Origin: Amorphoplanes friuliensis DSM 7358
Lineage (GTDB): Bacteria; Actinomycetota; Actinomycetes; Mycobacteriales; Micromonosporaceae
Length of the DNA: 64,000 nt
Assembly (NCBI RefSeq): GCF_000494755.1
Contig: NC_022657.1
Span: 6,664,001-6,728,000, forward strand
Direction of reading: 5' to 3'
Below are positions 7,178-16,102 of the stretch, one piece after another. A program made the translations under genes and the position numbers. The notes beneath the pieces were generated by a model. That model had not been told where the DNA came from, searched no databases, and saw only the letters and a program-made list of their open reading frames with translations. How positions within the stretch are numbered: position 1 is the stretch's first letter; every line of letters starts with the position of its first letter.

Positions 7178-7879
7178 ATGACGACATACGTACTGGTTCC
7201 TGGCCTGTGGATCGGCGCTTGGGCGTGGCGCGAGGTCACCGCGGCGCTGCGCACTGCCGGGCACGACGTGTTCCCGCTGACGCTGACCGGCGTCGCCGAC
7301 CGTGCGCACCTGCTGGGGCCCGACACCGATCTGGACCTGCACACCGAGGACATCGTGCGGCTCGTCGAGACCGAGGACTTGCACGACGTGGTCCTGGTCG
7401 GCCACAGCTACGGCGGCATGCCGGTCAGCGCGGCGGCGCTGCGCCTGAAGGACCGGGTCTCACGGGTGATCTACGTGGACAGTGGCCCGCTGCCGGAAGG
7501 GACGACCCAGGCGTCGATGGACCCGGGTGACCCGCCCGCGGGCGACACCGTGCCGGCCCGCGAGTGGGACGCGGACAAGGACCCGGTGCTGCTCGCCGGG
7601 CTGGACGACGCCGCGCTGACTCTGCTGCGCGAGCGGAGCACACCCCATCCGGCGGCCTCGGTCGTCCAGCCGCTCGGTGCGCGCGCCACCTCGGCCGATC
7701 TGCCGACGACGCTGGTGGCGTGCACGTTCCCGATCGAACAGATCAGGGAGATGATGGCCGCCGGGCACCCGTTCTTCGCCGGGCTGGGCGACGCCGAGAT
7801 CGTGCCGCTGGCCACCGGGCACTGGCCGATGCTGAGCGAGCCGGTCGCGCTAGCTGCCCTGCTTGAGCAGCGTCACTAG
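7178..7879 (+). CDS. alpha/beta hydrolase (esterase EstC-like)
   Basis: A 233-residue alpha/beta-hydrolase fold enzyme with VLVPGLWIGAWAW as the oxyanion-loop strand and VLVGHSYGG as the nucleophile elbow (Ser77). The likely catalytic His lies in LATGHWPML near the C-terminus. The ATG at 7178 is chosen because it gives the usual short N-terminus; an upstream frame to 7061 would run through the regulator gene. The substrate cannot be told from sequence; relatives are annotated as esterases or salicylate esterases. It is divergent from the WYL regulator and its 3' end overlaps the convergent aroK by 30 bases. Confidence 0.88.
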   Translation: MTTYVLVPGLWIGAWAWREVTAALRTAGHDVFPLTLTGVADRAHLLGPDTDLDLHTEDIVRLVETEDLHDVVLVGHSYGGMPVSAAALRLKDRVSRVIYVDSGPLPEGTTQASMDPGDPPAGDTVPAREWDADKDPVLLAGLDDAALTLLRERSTPHPAASVVQPLGARATSADLPTTLVACTFPIEQIREMMAAGHPFFAGLGDAEIVPLATGHWPMLSEPVALAALLEQRH

Positions 7880-8359
7880 CTCGGCCGCGATGTCGTCCGG
7901 CGTCCGCGCGTCGGTGGCGATGGTGTGGGTGGCCACCGACGCGTAGAGCGGGCGGCGCTCGTCCATCAGATATTTCAGGGTCGCCCGCGGGTTGATGGTC
8001 AGCAGCGGGCGGCCCGCGCCGAGTCCGACACGCTTGACCGCGTCGGACAACCCGACGGACAGGAAAACGACCGTGTGCTCGCGCAGCAGGTCGCGGGTGC
8101 CCTCGTGCAGGATCGCCCCGCCACCGAGCGCCAGGACACCGGCGAAGGAGCCGAGCGCCTCGCTGATCGTGGCGCGTTCCAGGGCGCGGAAGGTGTCCTC
8201 GCCGTCGTCGAAGAAGATCTCCGGGATCGGCTTGCCGGCCTTGGCCTCGATCAGGTGGTCGGTGTCGGCGAACTCGACACCGAGCAGGCCGGCGACCGTC
8301 GTCCCGATGGTCGTCTTGCCCGCCCCCGGCGGGCCCACCACAACAGCGACCGGAGCCAT
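7850..8359 (-). CDS. aroK: shikimate kinase
   Basis: ATP-dependent phosphorylation of shikimate at the 3-hydroxyl. The 169-residue P-loop protein has Walker A GPPGAGKTT at the N-terminus, the shikimate-binding DTDHLIE, FRALERATI, the conserved LGGGAI, and RRPLYASVA near the end. Its ATG shares one base with the aroC stop (TGATG). The 3' end overlaps the convergent hydrolase gene by 30 bases, so transcripts of the two genes would be antisense there. Confidence 0.96.
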   Translation of the reverse strand: MAPVAVVVGPPGAGKTTIGTTVAGLLGVEFADTDHLIEAKAGKPIPEIFFDDGEDTFRALERATISEALGSFAGVLALGGGAILHEGTRDLLREHTVVFLSVGLSDAVKRVGLGAGRPLLTINPRATLKYLMDERRPLYASVATHTIATDARTPDDIAAELVTLLKQGS

Positions 8360-9537
8360 CAGCGGATCAGCAGACTGTCGAGGTACCCCGCCAGGTTGCG
8401 GCTGATCTCGGTGACCGAGTCACCGCCGAACTTCTCGGTGGCCGCCTCGGCCAGCACCAGCGCCACCATGGCCTCGGCCACGACAGCGCCGGCCGGCACC
8501 GCGCAGACGTCCGAGCGCTGGTTGATCGCCGTGGTCGCCTCGCCGGTGACCACGTCGACGGTCTGCAGGGCGCGGTTGAGCGAGGAGATCGGCTTCAGCG
8601 CGGCGCGGACCCGGAGGTTCTCGCCGTTGGTGATGCCACCCTCCAGGCCACCGGCCCGGTCGGTGATCCGCCGGACACCGTCGGCGGTCGGGATGATCTC
8701 GTCGTGGGCGACCGAGCCGCGCGACCGCGCCTGGGTGAACCCGTCGCCGATCTCCACACCCTTGACGGACTGGATGGACATCAGCGCGGTGGCCAGGCGG
8801 GCGTCCAGCTTCCGGTCCCACTGCACGTGCGAGCCCAGACCCGGGGGCACGGCCCAGGCCAGCACCTCGACGATGCCGCCGAGGGTGTCGGCGTCCTTCT
8901 TGGCCGCGTCGACCTCGGCGACCATGCGCGCGCTGGCCTCGGGGTCGAGGCAGCGCAGCGGGTCGGCGTCGATCCGGGCGGCGTCGTCCGGCGTCGGGAT
9001 CAGACCGGGCTTGGCCACGACCGAGCCGAGCTCGATGACGTGGGAGACGATGTCGATGCCGAGGGCCTGCTTGACCAGCGCCTTGGCGACCACACCTACG
9101 GCCACACGGGCCGCGGTCTCCCGGGCGCTGGCGCGCTCGAGGATCGGCCGGGCGTCGGTGTGGCCGTACTTCTGCATGCCGGCGAGGTCCGCGTGGCCCG
9201 GCCGGGGACGGGTCAGCGGGGCGTTGCGGGCCTGCGCCGCGAGCTCCTCCGGGTCGACCGGATCGGCGGCCATGACCGTGCGCCACTTCGGCCACTCGGA
9301 GTTGCCGACGCGGATCGCGACCGGGCTCCCGAGGGTCACACCGTGGCGTACGCCGCCGATGATCTCGATCTCGTCCTGCTCGAACGCCATCCGCGCGCCC
9401 CGGCCGTAACCGAGACGGCGGCGCGCGAGGTCGCGGCCGATGTCCTCGCTCGTCACCCGCACACCGGCGGGCACCCCTTCGAGGAGCGCGACGAGCGCGG
9501 GGCCGTGGGATTCACCTGCGGTTAGCCAGCGCAACAC
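8359..9537 (-). CDS. aroC: chorismate synthase
   Basis: FMN-dependent conversion of EPSP to chorismate, the last shikimate step. The 392-residue protein begins MLRWLTAGESHGPAL and contains GRGARMAFEQDEIEIIGG, RPGHADLAG and the SRGSVAHDEI / GGLEGGITNGENL segments that bind flavin and substrate. It is the first gene of an aroC-aroK unit, coupled to aroK by TGATG. An MFS exporter gene is divergent on the other side, separated by about 100 bases that must hold both promoters. Confidence 0.97.
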   Translation of the reverse strand: MLRWLTAGESHGPALVALLEGVPAGVRVTSEDIGRDLARRRLGYGRGARMAFEQDEIEIIGGVRHGVTLGSPVAIRVGNSEWPKWRTVMAADPVDPEELAAQARNAPLTRPRPGHADLAGMQKYGHTDARPILERASARETAARVAVGVVAKALVKQALGIDIVSHVIELGSVVAKPGLIPTPDDAARIDADPLRCLDPEASARMVAEVDAAKKDADTLGGIVEVLAWAVPPGLGSHVQWDRKLDARLATALMSIQSVKGVEIGDGFTQARSRGSVAHDEIIPTADGVRRITDRAGGLEGGITNGENLRVRAALKPISSLNRALQTVDVVTGEATTAINQRSDVCAVPAGAVVAEAMVALVLAEAATEKFGGDSVTEISRNLAGYLDSLLIR

Positions 9538-9642
9538 GTGTCACAGTCTGGCACGCGACCGTCGCGGGGTGCGGCCCGGTGGCAGTCGTCCCGCCTTCCG
9601 GACCGGCGGCGGTCCCGCCGGCGGGCCGATCGGATCGGTCAG

Positions 9643-10869
9643 ATGTATCGTCCGAGCGTGTCCACGCAGCCCACCGCCCCGGCAACGGACACGGATCCCG
9701 CGCCGCGCGGGCCGCTGCTCATGGTCATGCTTGGGCTGATCACCGCGATCGGGCCCCTGTCACTCGACATGTACCTGCCCGCGCTCCCGGCCATCGCCGG
9801 CGACTTCGACGTGCCCGCCGCCCAGATCCAGCTGTCGCTGACCACGTGCCTGATCGGCCTCGCCCTCGGCCAGCTGGTCTGCGGACCGCTGAGCGACCGC
9901 TGGGGACGGCGCCGGCTGGTGATCATCGGCGTCGGTGGTTACGCGGTGTTCTCGCTGCTCTGCGCGCTCGCCCCGAACGCACCCGCCCTGGCCGGTCTGC
10001 GCCTGCTGCAGGGTTTTGCCGGTGGTGCCGGCATCGTCGTCGCCCGCGCGATCGTGCGCGACCTGCACTCCGGCAGGGCCGCCGCCAAGTACTTCTCCCG
10101 GCTGACCCTGATCGTGGGCGTAGCACCGATCGCCGCGCCGAGCCTCGGTGGCGCCGTGCTGACCGTGACGTCCTGGCCCGGCATCTTCGTGGCCCTCGGC
10201 CTCATCGCGCTGCTGGTCACCCTGCTGATCGCGGTGCGCCTGCCCGAGACGCTGCCACCGCAGAGACGCAGCACCGGCGGCCTCCGCGCCACCGCCCGGG
10301 CCGCCCGCGGGCTGTTCCAGGACCGGATCTTCCTCGGGTACGCCCTGGCCCAGGCCTTCGCGTTCGCCGCCCTGTTCGGTTACATCTCCGGCTCGTCCTT
10401 CGTGCTGCAGGACGGGTACGGCCTGTCCCCCACGACGTTCGGCGTGATCTTCGGGCTCAACGCGTGCGGTCTGGTGGTGCTGAGCCAGGCGAACGGCAAA
10501 CTGCTGGACAGGTTCCCACCGCGGCGCCTGCTGCTGACCAGCCTGTCCACGCAGGCGATCGCCGGGGTGACCGTGCTGGTCGCCGCCGTCGCCGGCAGCC
10601 TGCCGGTGCTGATCGCCGGGCTGTTCCTGCTGGTCGGCGCGATCGGCATGGTGATGCCGAACTCGACCGCGCTGGCCCTGGACCGCCACCCCGAACGGGC
10701 CGGGACCGCGGCCGCGCTGCTCGGCGGTCTGCAGTCGGTGGTCGCGGCGCTGGCGGCCCCGCTGGTCGGTTTCGGCGACCCCGGGCTCGGCCTGCCGATG
10801 GCCCTGGCCATTCTGTCCTTCGCGCTGGTGGCACTGCTCTCGGTGCTCGTGCTCGCCCGGCGCGGTTAG
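9643..10869 (+). CDS. Bcr/CflA-type MFS multidrug exporter
   Basis: A 12-helix major facilitator of the DHA1 Bcr/CflA group, expected to export drugs or metabolites with proton exchange at the inner membrane. The first helix contains GPLSLDMYLPALPAIAGDF, a hallmark of this group, and motif A appears as GPLSDRWGRRRLV. The start is ambiguous: ATG 9643 and GTG 9658 are both in frame, neither with a clear ribosome binding site, and the first helix begins well after both. It interrupts the usual aroC-aroE neighbourhood and is on the opposite strand. It converges on aroE, with three 23-bp tandem repeats between them. Confidence 0.88.
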   Translation: MYRPSVSTQPTAPATDTDPAPRGPLLMVMLGLITAIGPLSLDMYLPALPAIAGDFDVPAAQIQLSLTTCLIGLALGQLVCGPLSDRWGRRRLVIIGVGGYAVFSLLCALAPNAPALAGLRLLQGFAGGAGIVVARAIVRDLHSGRAAAKYFSRLTLIVGVAPIAAPSLGGAVLTVTSWPGIFVALGLIALLVTLLIAVRLPETLPPQRRSTGGLRATARAARGLFQDRIFLGYALAQAFAFAALFGYISGSSFVLQDGYGLSPTTFGVIFGLNACGLVVLSQANGKLLDRFPPRRLLLTSLSTQAIAGVTVLVAAVAGSLPVLIAGLFLLVGAIGMVMPNSTALALDRHPERAGTAAALLGGLQSVVAALAAPLVGFGDPGLGLPMALAILSFALVALLSVLVLARRG

Positions 10870-10875
10870 CGGACG

Positions 10876-10944
10876 CTTGTCCTCCGCGCGGGCGCGAGCT
10901 TGTCCTCCCCGCGGGCGCGGGCTTGTCCTCCGCGCGGGCGCGGT
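10876..10944. repeat. three tandem 23-bp repeats between MFS gene and aroE
   Basis: Units at 10876-10898, 10899-10921 and 10922-10944 begin CTTGTCCTCC and end in a GCGCGGGCGCG-like block, differing at only a few positions. The array is flanked by the direct repeat AGCGGACGCT at 10868-10877 and 10946-10955, the second just inside aroE. It fills the space between two convergent genes and could terminate transcription or be a recent tandem duplication. Confidence 0.85.
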
Positions 10945-11759
10945 CAGCGGACGCTGGCTGCTGCGGTCAGGGCCGCCCGCATCGCTTCCTCCGGGGCGGG
11001 GACCCCGGTGAAGTGCTCGAACTGGCCGAGCGCCTGGGCCAGGAGCAGATCCAGACCGGACACCACGCGGACACCATGGGTGTAGGCCGAGGCCGCCAGC
11101 GGTGTCGGCCACGGGTCGTAGATCGCGTCGAAGAGCACGGCGCCGGGACGCCAGTGGACCGCCGTGGCCAGAGAGTCCGCGGCGCCCTTGGGGACGGTCG
11201 AGATGATGGCGTCGGCGTCGAACGCGGCCGGCGCGCCGGACCACTCCCGGCCGAGCACCGTCACGCCGAGGGCCGACGCGGCCGGGGCGAGCTCGTCGCG
11301 GGCCTCCGGACGGCGGGTCACCACGGTCACCTCGGTGGCACCGAAGGCGGCTGCCGCGGCGAGCGCTGCCCGGGCCGTGCCGCCGCCACCGAGGACGGTC
11401 ACCGTCGGCTGCTGCGGCAGACCGGCGTCGCGCAGCACCCGGACCATGCCCGGCACGTCCGTGTTGTCGGCGAACCAGCCGTCGTCACGGCGTACCAGAG
11501 TGTTGGCCGCGCCGGTCGCGAGCGCGACCGGCGACGCGGCCGAGGCCAGCGCCAGGCCGGCCTCCTTGAGCGGCATGGTCAGCGAGAGACCGGCCCACTC
11601 CGGGCCGAGACCGGCGACCAGATCGGGGAGCTCGGCCTCGGCGCACTCGATCGCCGTGTAGGTCCAGCTCAGCAGACCGGCCGCCGCGAACCCCGCGGTG
11701 TGGATCACCGGGGAGAGCGAGTGGCCGATCGGCTTGCCGCAGACCGCTGCTTTTCTCAA
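10944..11759 (-). CDS. aroE: shikimate dehydrogenase
   Basis: NADPH-dependent reduction of 3-dehydroshikimate to shikimate. The frame shows GKPIGHSLSPVIHT (shikimate-binding serines), LTMPLKEAGL with the catalytic Lys, the NADP loop GGGGTARAAL and DAIYDPWPTPL. The best start is the TTG at 11759: it gives a 271-residue protein of normal length and overlaps the mltG stop (TTGA), so initiation probably depends on coupling. The longer frame reaches into mltG and gives a non-family N-terminus. It follows mltG in the alaS-ruvX-mltG-aroE operon. Confidence 0.94.
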   Translation of the reverse strand: MRKAAVCGKPIGHSLSPVIHTAGFAAAGLLSWTYTAIECAEAELPDLVAGLGPEWAGLSLTMPLKEAGLALASAASPVALATGAANTLVRRDDGWFADNTDVPGMVRVLRDAGLPQQPTVTVLGGGGTARAALAAAAAFGATEVTVVTRRPEARDELAPAASALGVTVLGREWSGAPAAFDADAIISTVPKGAADSLATAVHWRPGAVLFDAIYDPWPTPLAASAYTHGVRVVSGLDLLLAQALGQFEHFTGVPAPEEAMRAALTAAASVR

Positions 11760-12943
11760 CAGAGGGGGATGCCGTTCCTGCAGGCCTTCTGGATGTTGGC
11801 GTTGTGCTCGTCGTTGGTCGTCGCGAACGCGGAGTTGCCGTCCTTGTCGACCGCCACGAAGAACAGCCACGGGCCCGCGGTCGGGGCCTCGGCGGCCTTC
11901 AGAGCCGCCTCACCGGGGCTGTTGATCGGGCCCAGCGGCAGGCCGACCCGCAGCTCCGTCGTGTACGGGTTCTTCGGGTCCTCGAGCTCCTTGGTGGTCA
12001 TCTTGCCGGAGTGCTTGCCGTCCTTCTCCTGCAGATCCAGCCAGTAGTTCGTGGTCACGTCGAACTGCAGCGGCATCTTCTCTTTGTAGGCGCGGTTGTA
12101 GGCCACCCGGGCGATCTTGGGGAGGTCGCCCGTGGTGCCGGACTCGGCCTGACTCAGCGATGCCACGATCAGCGCCTCGTACGGCGAGACGGACAGGGTG
12201 TTCTGGACCTTGTCGACGAACTTGAGCTCGGTCGTCACGCTGATGAACTTCTGCACCATGATCGTGAGGATCTCGGCGGCGGTCGACTTCGGCGGGAACT
12301 CGTAGGTGTCCGGGAACAGGAAACCCTCGATGCTGCCGGTGGCCGCCTTCTTGCCGTCGCGGCGGTTGTACCAGAAATCCGGCACACCCAGCTCGCCCGG
12401 ATCCTTGGCCGCCTCCTGGAAGTCCTTGAGGGGCACACCGGTGGCCTTGGTCAGGATCTCGTAGGCCTGGCGGGCGGTCTTGCCCGGCGGAATGGTCACA
12501 CCGGTGACGACCCGGGACTTGGGGTCGAGCAGCAACGTCACCGCGGACTCGGCCGACATCTGCTTGCGCAGCTTGTACGAACCGGACTGGATGTTCTTGC
12601 CCTTGGGGTTCTTGTCGGCGGCCTCGGTGAACGCCGCCGTGCTCTTCACGACGTCGGAGTCGACCAGGGTGTTGCCGATCTCGGTCAGCGTGGCGTTCTT
12701 GGCGATCGTCACCAGCACCTCGTCGGTGCCGGAGCCGTCGTAGTCGGCCGCCGTGAAGAAGCCCTTGATCTTCTCGTAGCCGAGGTATCCGCCGACGCCG
12801 AGCACACCGAGCAGGATGAACACCATGAGGAAGGCGACGGCGGACTTGCCGCCCTTGCCCTTCCCGCCGCGGGACCCCCGCCGATGGCGAGGTCTGCCCT
12901 TCTCGGCCTGCTCGTCGAACGCCAGGTCCAGCTCGTCGATCAT
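11756..12943 (-). CDS. mltG: endolytic murein transglycosylase MltG
   Basis: Membrane-bound lytic transglycosylase that cleaves nascent peptidoglycan strands and is thought to release glycan synthesis. Residues 1-35 are a basic cytoplasmic segment, 36-58 one transmembrane helix (AVAFLMVFILLGVLGVGGYLGY), and the rest is extracytoplasmic. It contains a LysM-like part (VTIPPGKTARQAYEIL) and the YceG domain with FLFPDTYEFP, the catalytic-region glutamate in SLSQAESG, and RVGLPLGPINSPGEAAL. At 395 residues it is of usual length. It overlaps ruvX upstream and aroE downstream by four bases each. Confidence 0.95.
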   Translation of the reverse strand: MIDELDLAFDEQAEKGRPRHRRGSRGGKGKGGKSAVAFLMVFILLGVLGVGGYLGYEKIKGFFTAADYDGSGTDEVLVTIAKNATLTEIGNTLVDSDVVKSTAAFTEAADKNPKGKNIQSGSYKLRKQMSAESAVTLLLDPKSRVVTGVTIPPGKTARQAYEILTKATGVPLKDFQEAAKDPGELGVPDFWYNRRDGKKAATGSIEGFLFPDTYEFPPKSTAAEILTIMVQKFISVTTELKFVDKVQNTLSVSPYEALIVASLSQAESGTTGDLPKIARVAYNRAYKEKMPLQFDVTTNYWLDLQEKDGKHSGKMTTKELEDPKNPYTTELRVGLPLGPINSPGEAALKAAEAPTAGPWLFFVAVDKDGNSAFATTNDEHNANIQKACRNGIPLC

Positions 12944-13401
12944 CTCGTCTGCCTCCGCTGCGCGTCCAGCCAGCTCTGCAGGATCTCCACCGCGGCCGCC
13001 TGATCGACGACCGCCCGCTGACGCTTCCCTCGCACGCCACGTTCGGCCAGCCTACGGGTCGCGACCACGGTCGACATCCTCTCGTCCGCCAGAACGATCG
13101 GAACATGCCCGACCGCACGTTCCAGTCGCCCAGCGTACGCACGAATGTCGATGGCGGCAGCCCCCTCGGCCCCGTTGAGACGCACGGGGAGGCCCACCAC
13201 GATCTGCACCGCCTCGTGTTCCCCGACGAGACGGACGAGCTCAGCTATGTCGCGGGGGACGGCATCGGCCGCCGCCTCCATGTCACGGGCAAGCGTGACC
13301 AGGGGGGTGGCCAAGATCCCGTCAGGGTCACTGAGTGCGACCCCGACGCGGACCTTACCCACATCCACGGCCAGCCGCCTACCCCGCGGCATCGCGTTCA
13401 T
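12940..13401 (-). CDS. ruvX: putative pre-16S rRNA nuclease / Holliday junction resolvase-like protein
   Basis: A 153-residue RNase H-fold protein of the YqgF/RuvX family, implicated in 16S rRNA 5' maturation and possibly in recombination. It has the first active-site strand LAVDVGKVRVGVALSD, the central VVGLPVRLNG, DERMSTVVA and the final acidic strand VVDQAAAVEILQSWL. It overlaps mltG by four bases and follows alaS with a 16-base gap, the standard actinobacterial order. Confidence 0.94.
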   Translation of the reverse strand: MNAMPRGRRLAVDVGKVRVGVALSDPDGILATPLVTLARDMEAAADAVPRDIAELVRLVGEHEAVQIVVGLPVRLNGAEGAAAIDIRAYAGRLERAVGHVPIVLADERMSTVVATRRLAERGVRGKRQRAVVDQAAAVEILQSWLDAQRRQTR

Positions 13402-13417
13402 CGGTCCGGCTCCCTTC

Positions 13418-16102
13418 TCAGGCAGCCTCGCCGACCGCCTTCTCCACCGCCGCCAGCAGCACAGTCACCTGGTCAGCGGGCACACCACCACCCTGTGCAA
13501 GGTCGGCGTTACCGCCGCCACGCCCGGAAAGAGCGCCCTTGACCAGGTCGGCCGCCGACAGACCACGACTCTTGGCCGCCGCGTTGATCGCTACGATCAG
13601 TGACGCCTTGCCGTTTGCCTTGGCCGCGACCGCGACCACCGCCGGACGAGCATTGTCGATCTTGCCCCGGATCTCCTGCGCCAGCGTACGCACATCGTTG
13701 GTCGCGGCGCCCTCGGGAGCCTCGGTGCCGACGTACGCGACGCCACGCAGATCGCGAGCCTCCCCCGCCAGCGCACCCGCGCCACCGAGGACCAGCTGGG
13801 CCCGCATCTTCTCGAGCTCCTTCTCGGCGTCGCGCAGGGCCGTGACGGTCTGCTCGACGCGGTCCGCGACCTGGTCACCGGGCACCCGGAACAGCTCCGC
13901 GAGCCGCGAGACGAGCAGGTGCTCCTTGGCCAGGAAGCCGAACGCGTCGATGCCGACCAGCGCCTCGACCCGGCGGACACCGGAGCCGATCGACGACTCG
14001 TTGAGGATCTTCACCAGGCCGAGCTGACCGGAGCGGGCCACGTGCGTGCCACCGCAAAGTTCACGTGCGTAGTCGCCGACTTCAACCACTCGGACCTCAT
14101 CGCCGTACTTCTCCCCGAAGAGAGCCATCGCGCCGAGCCGGCGCGCCTCCTCCTGGGTGGTGATGAACGCATGGACCTCGAGGTCACGCAGCAGCACCTC
14201 GTTGACCTGCTGCTCGACGTCGTGCAGCACGGCCGGGGAGACCGCGCCCGGGGTGTTGAAGTCGAAACGCAGCCGGCCCGGGGCGTTCAGCGAACCCGCC
14301 TGGGTCGCCGACTCGCCGAGGAACGCCCGCATCGTCTGGTGGATCAGGTGCGTCGCCGTGTGCGACCGCGAGATCGCCCGGCGGCGCGTCACGTCGATCT
14401 CGGCGAAGCCCGACTCACCCGCGCGCACCTCACCGCGGACGACCCGCGCCTTGTGCACGATCAGGCCCGGCAGCGGCTGCTGCACGTCGACGACCTCGAC
14501 CTGGCCACCACCGACGTTGATCAGACCGGTGTCGGCCTGCTGGCCACCGCCCTCGGCGTAGAACGGGGTCGTGTCGAGCACCAGCTCGACGTAGTCACCC
14601 TCACCCGCGGCCTCGAGCGACGTGCCACCCTCGCCGAGCAGCCCGCGGACGCGCGACTCGCGGGTGACCTCCGCATAGCCGGTGAACTCCACCGGTCCGC
14701 CGTTGTCGAGCAACTCCCTGTACGCCGAGAGGTCCGCGTGACCCGTCTTGCGCGCGGCGGCGTCCGCCTTCGCGCGGGACCGCTGGTCGGCCATCAGCCG
14801 GCGGAAGCCCTCCTGGTCGACGTCGAGGCCCTGCTCCGACGCGATCTCCAGGGTCAGGTCGATCGGGAAGCCGTACGTGTCGTGCAGCTGGAACGCCTGC
14901 GCGCCGCTGAGCTTCGCGCCGCCCGACTTCTTGGTGTCGGTGATCGCCGTGTCGAGGATCGTCGTGCCCGCGCGCAGCGTGGACAGGAACGCCTCCTCCT
15001 CGGCGTACGCGTACGTGGAGATCCGGCCGAACTCCTCGGCCAGCTCGGGGTACGAGGGGGCCATGCAGTCGCGCGCGACGGGCAGCAGCTCCGGGAAGGT
15101 CGCGCCCTGCCAGCCGAGCAGGCGCATCGCCCGGATCGCCCGGCGCATGATGCGGCGCAGCACGTAACCGCGGCCCTCGTTCGACGGCGTCACACCGTCA
15201 CCGATGAGCATCAGCGCCGTGCGCACGTGGTCCGCGATGACCCGCAGCCGCACGTCGTCGGGGTGCGACTCGCTGGCCTCGTGGCCCGAGTGCGCGCCGT
15301 AGACCTTGCCGGACAGCTCCGCCGCCCGGGCCAGGATCGGCTTGACCTCGTCGATCTCGTACAGGTTGTCGACGCCCTGCAGGATCGAGGCGACACGCTC
15401 GAGACCCATGCCGGTGTCGATGTTCTTCTTGGGGAGATCACTGACGATGGTGAAGTTTTCCTTGCTCTTCACGTCGGTGATCTCGTACTGCATGAAAACG
15501 AGGTTCCAGTACTCCATGTACCGGTCCTCGTCGACCTCCGGGCCGCCCTCTTTGCCGTACTCGGGGCCACGGTCGTAGAACAGCTCGGAACAGGTGCCAC
15601 CGGGGCCCGCGATGCCCATGTGCCACCAGTTGTCCTTCTTGCCCCGGCGCACGATCCGCTCGGCGGGCACACCGATCGCGCGCCACATCTCGAACGCCTC
15701 GTCGTCGTCGAGGTAGACCGTCGGCCAGATCCGCGACGGGTCCAGCCCGAAACCGCCCTGCTCGATCGGGTTGGTCGACAGCTCCCAGGCGAGGCGGATC
15801 GCCTCGGCCTTGAAGTAGTCACCGAACGAGAAGTTGCCGTTCATCTGGAAGAACGTGCCGTGCCGCGAGGTCTTGCCGACCTCGTCGATGTCCGGCGTCC
15901 GGATGCACTTCTGAACGCTCACCGCGCGCTTGTAAGGCGGGGTGCGCTGACCCAGGAAGAACGGCACGAACTGGACCATGCCGGCGTTGATGAACAGCAG
16001 GTTCGGGTCGTCGATGGCCGGCAGCGGGGCACTCGGCACGACCGTGTGCCCGTTGGCCTCGAAATGCGCCAGGAAGCGCCGCTTGATCTCCGCCGTCTTC
16101 AT
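13418..16102 (-). CDS. alaS: alanyl-tRNA synthetase
   Basis: Charges tRNA-Ala and edits mischarged Ser and Gly. The 894-residue protein begins MKTAEIKRRFLAHFEANGH. It has the class II motifs in its first 450 residues (FINAGMVQF, CIRTPDIDEVGKTSRHGTFFQM, and motif 3 near the GDGVTPSNEGRGYVLRR segment). The editing-domain zinc-type motif is SRSHTATHLIHQ with the later CGGTHVARSG, and the protein ends in a C-Ala domain with the glycine-rich LSGRGGGNADLAQGGG. It overlaps the upstream DUF6167-like gene by four bases and is followed closely by ruvX. Confidence 0.98.
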   Translation of the reverse strand: MKTAEIKRRFLAHFEANGHTVVPSAPLPAIDDPNLLFINAGMVQFVPFFLGQRTPPYKRAVSVQKCIRTPDIDEVGKTSRHGTFFQMNGNFSFGDYFKAEAIRLAWELSTNPIEQGGFGLDPSRIWPTVYLDDDEAFEMWRAIGVPAERIVRRGKKDNWWHMGIAGPGGTCSELFYDRGPEYGKEGGPEVDEDRYMEYWNLVFMQYEITDVKSKENFTIVSDLPKKNIDTGMGLERVASILQGVDNLYEIDEVKPILARAAELSGKVYGAHSGHEASESHPDDVRLRVIADHVRTALMLIGDGVTPSNEGRGYVLRRIMRRAIRAMRLLGWQGATFPELLPVARDCMAPSYPELAEEFGRISTYAYAEEEAFLSTLRAGTTILDTAITDTKKSGGAKLSGAQAFQLHDTYGFPIDLTLEIASEQGLDVDQEGFRRLMADQRSRAKADAAARKTGHADLSAYRELLDNGGPVEFTGYAEVTRESRVRGLLGEGGTSLEAAGEGDYVELVLDTTPFYAEGGGQQADTGLINVGGGQVEVVDVQQPLPGLIVHKARVVRGEVRAGESGFAEIDVTRRRAISRSHTATHLIHQTMRAFLGESATQAGSLNAPGRLRFDFNTPGAVSPAVLHDVEQQVNEVLLRDLEVHAFITTQEEARRLGAMALFGEKYGDEVRVVEVGDYARELCGGTHVARSGQLGLVKILNESSIGSGVRRVEALVGIDAFGFLAKEHLLVSRLAELFRVPGDQVADRVEQTVTALRDAEKELEKMRAQLVLGGAGALAGEARDLRGVAYVGTEAPEGAATNDVRTLAQEIRGKIDNARPAVVAVAAKANGKASLIVAINAAAKSRGLSAADLVKGALSGRGGGNADLAQGGGVPADQVTVLLAAVEKAVGEAA

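Noticed and set aside
9579..12047. 822-codon open frame on the plus strand across the MFS gene, aroE and mltG
   Set aside because: It overlaps three recognisable genes, is dominated by Arg/Gly/Ala/Asp as expected from high third-position GC, and matches no family.
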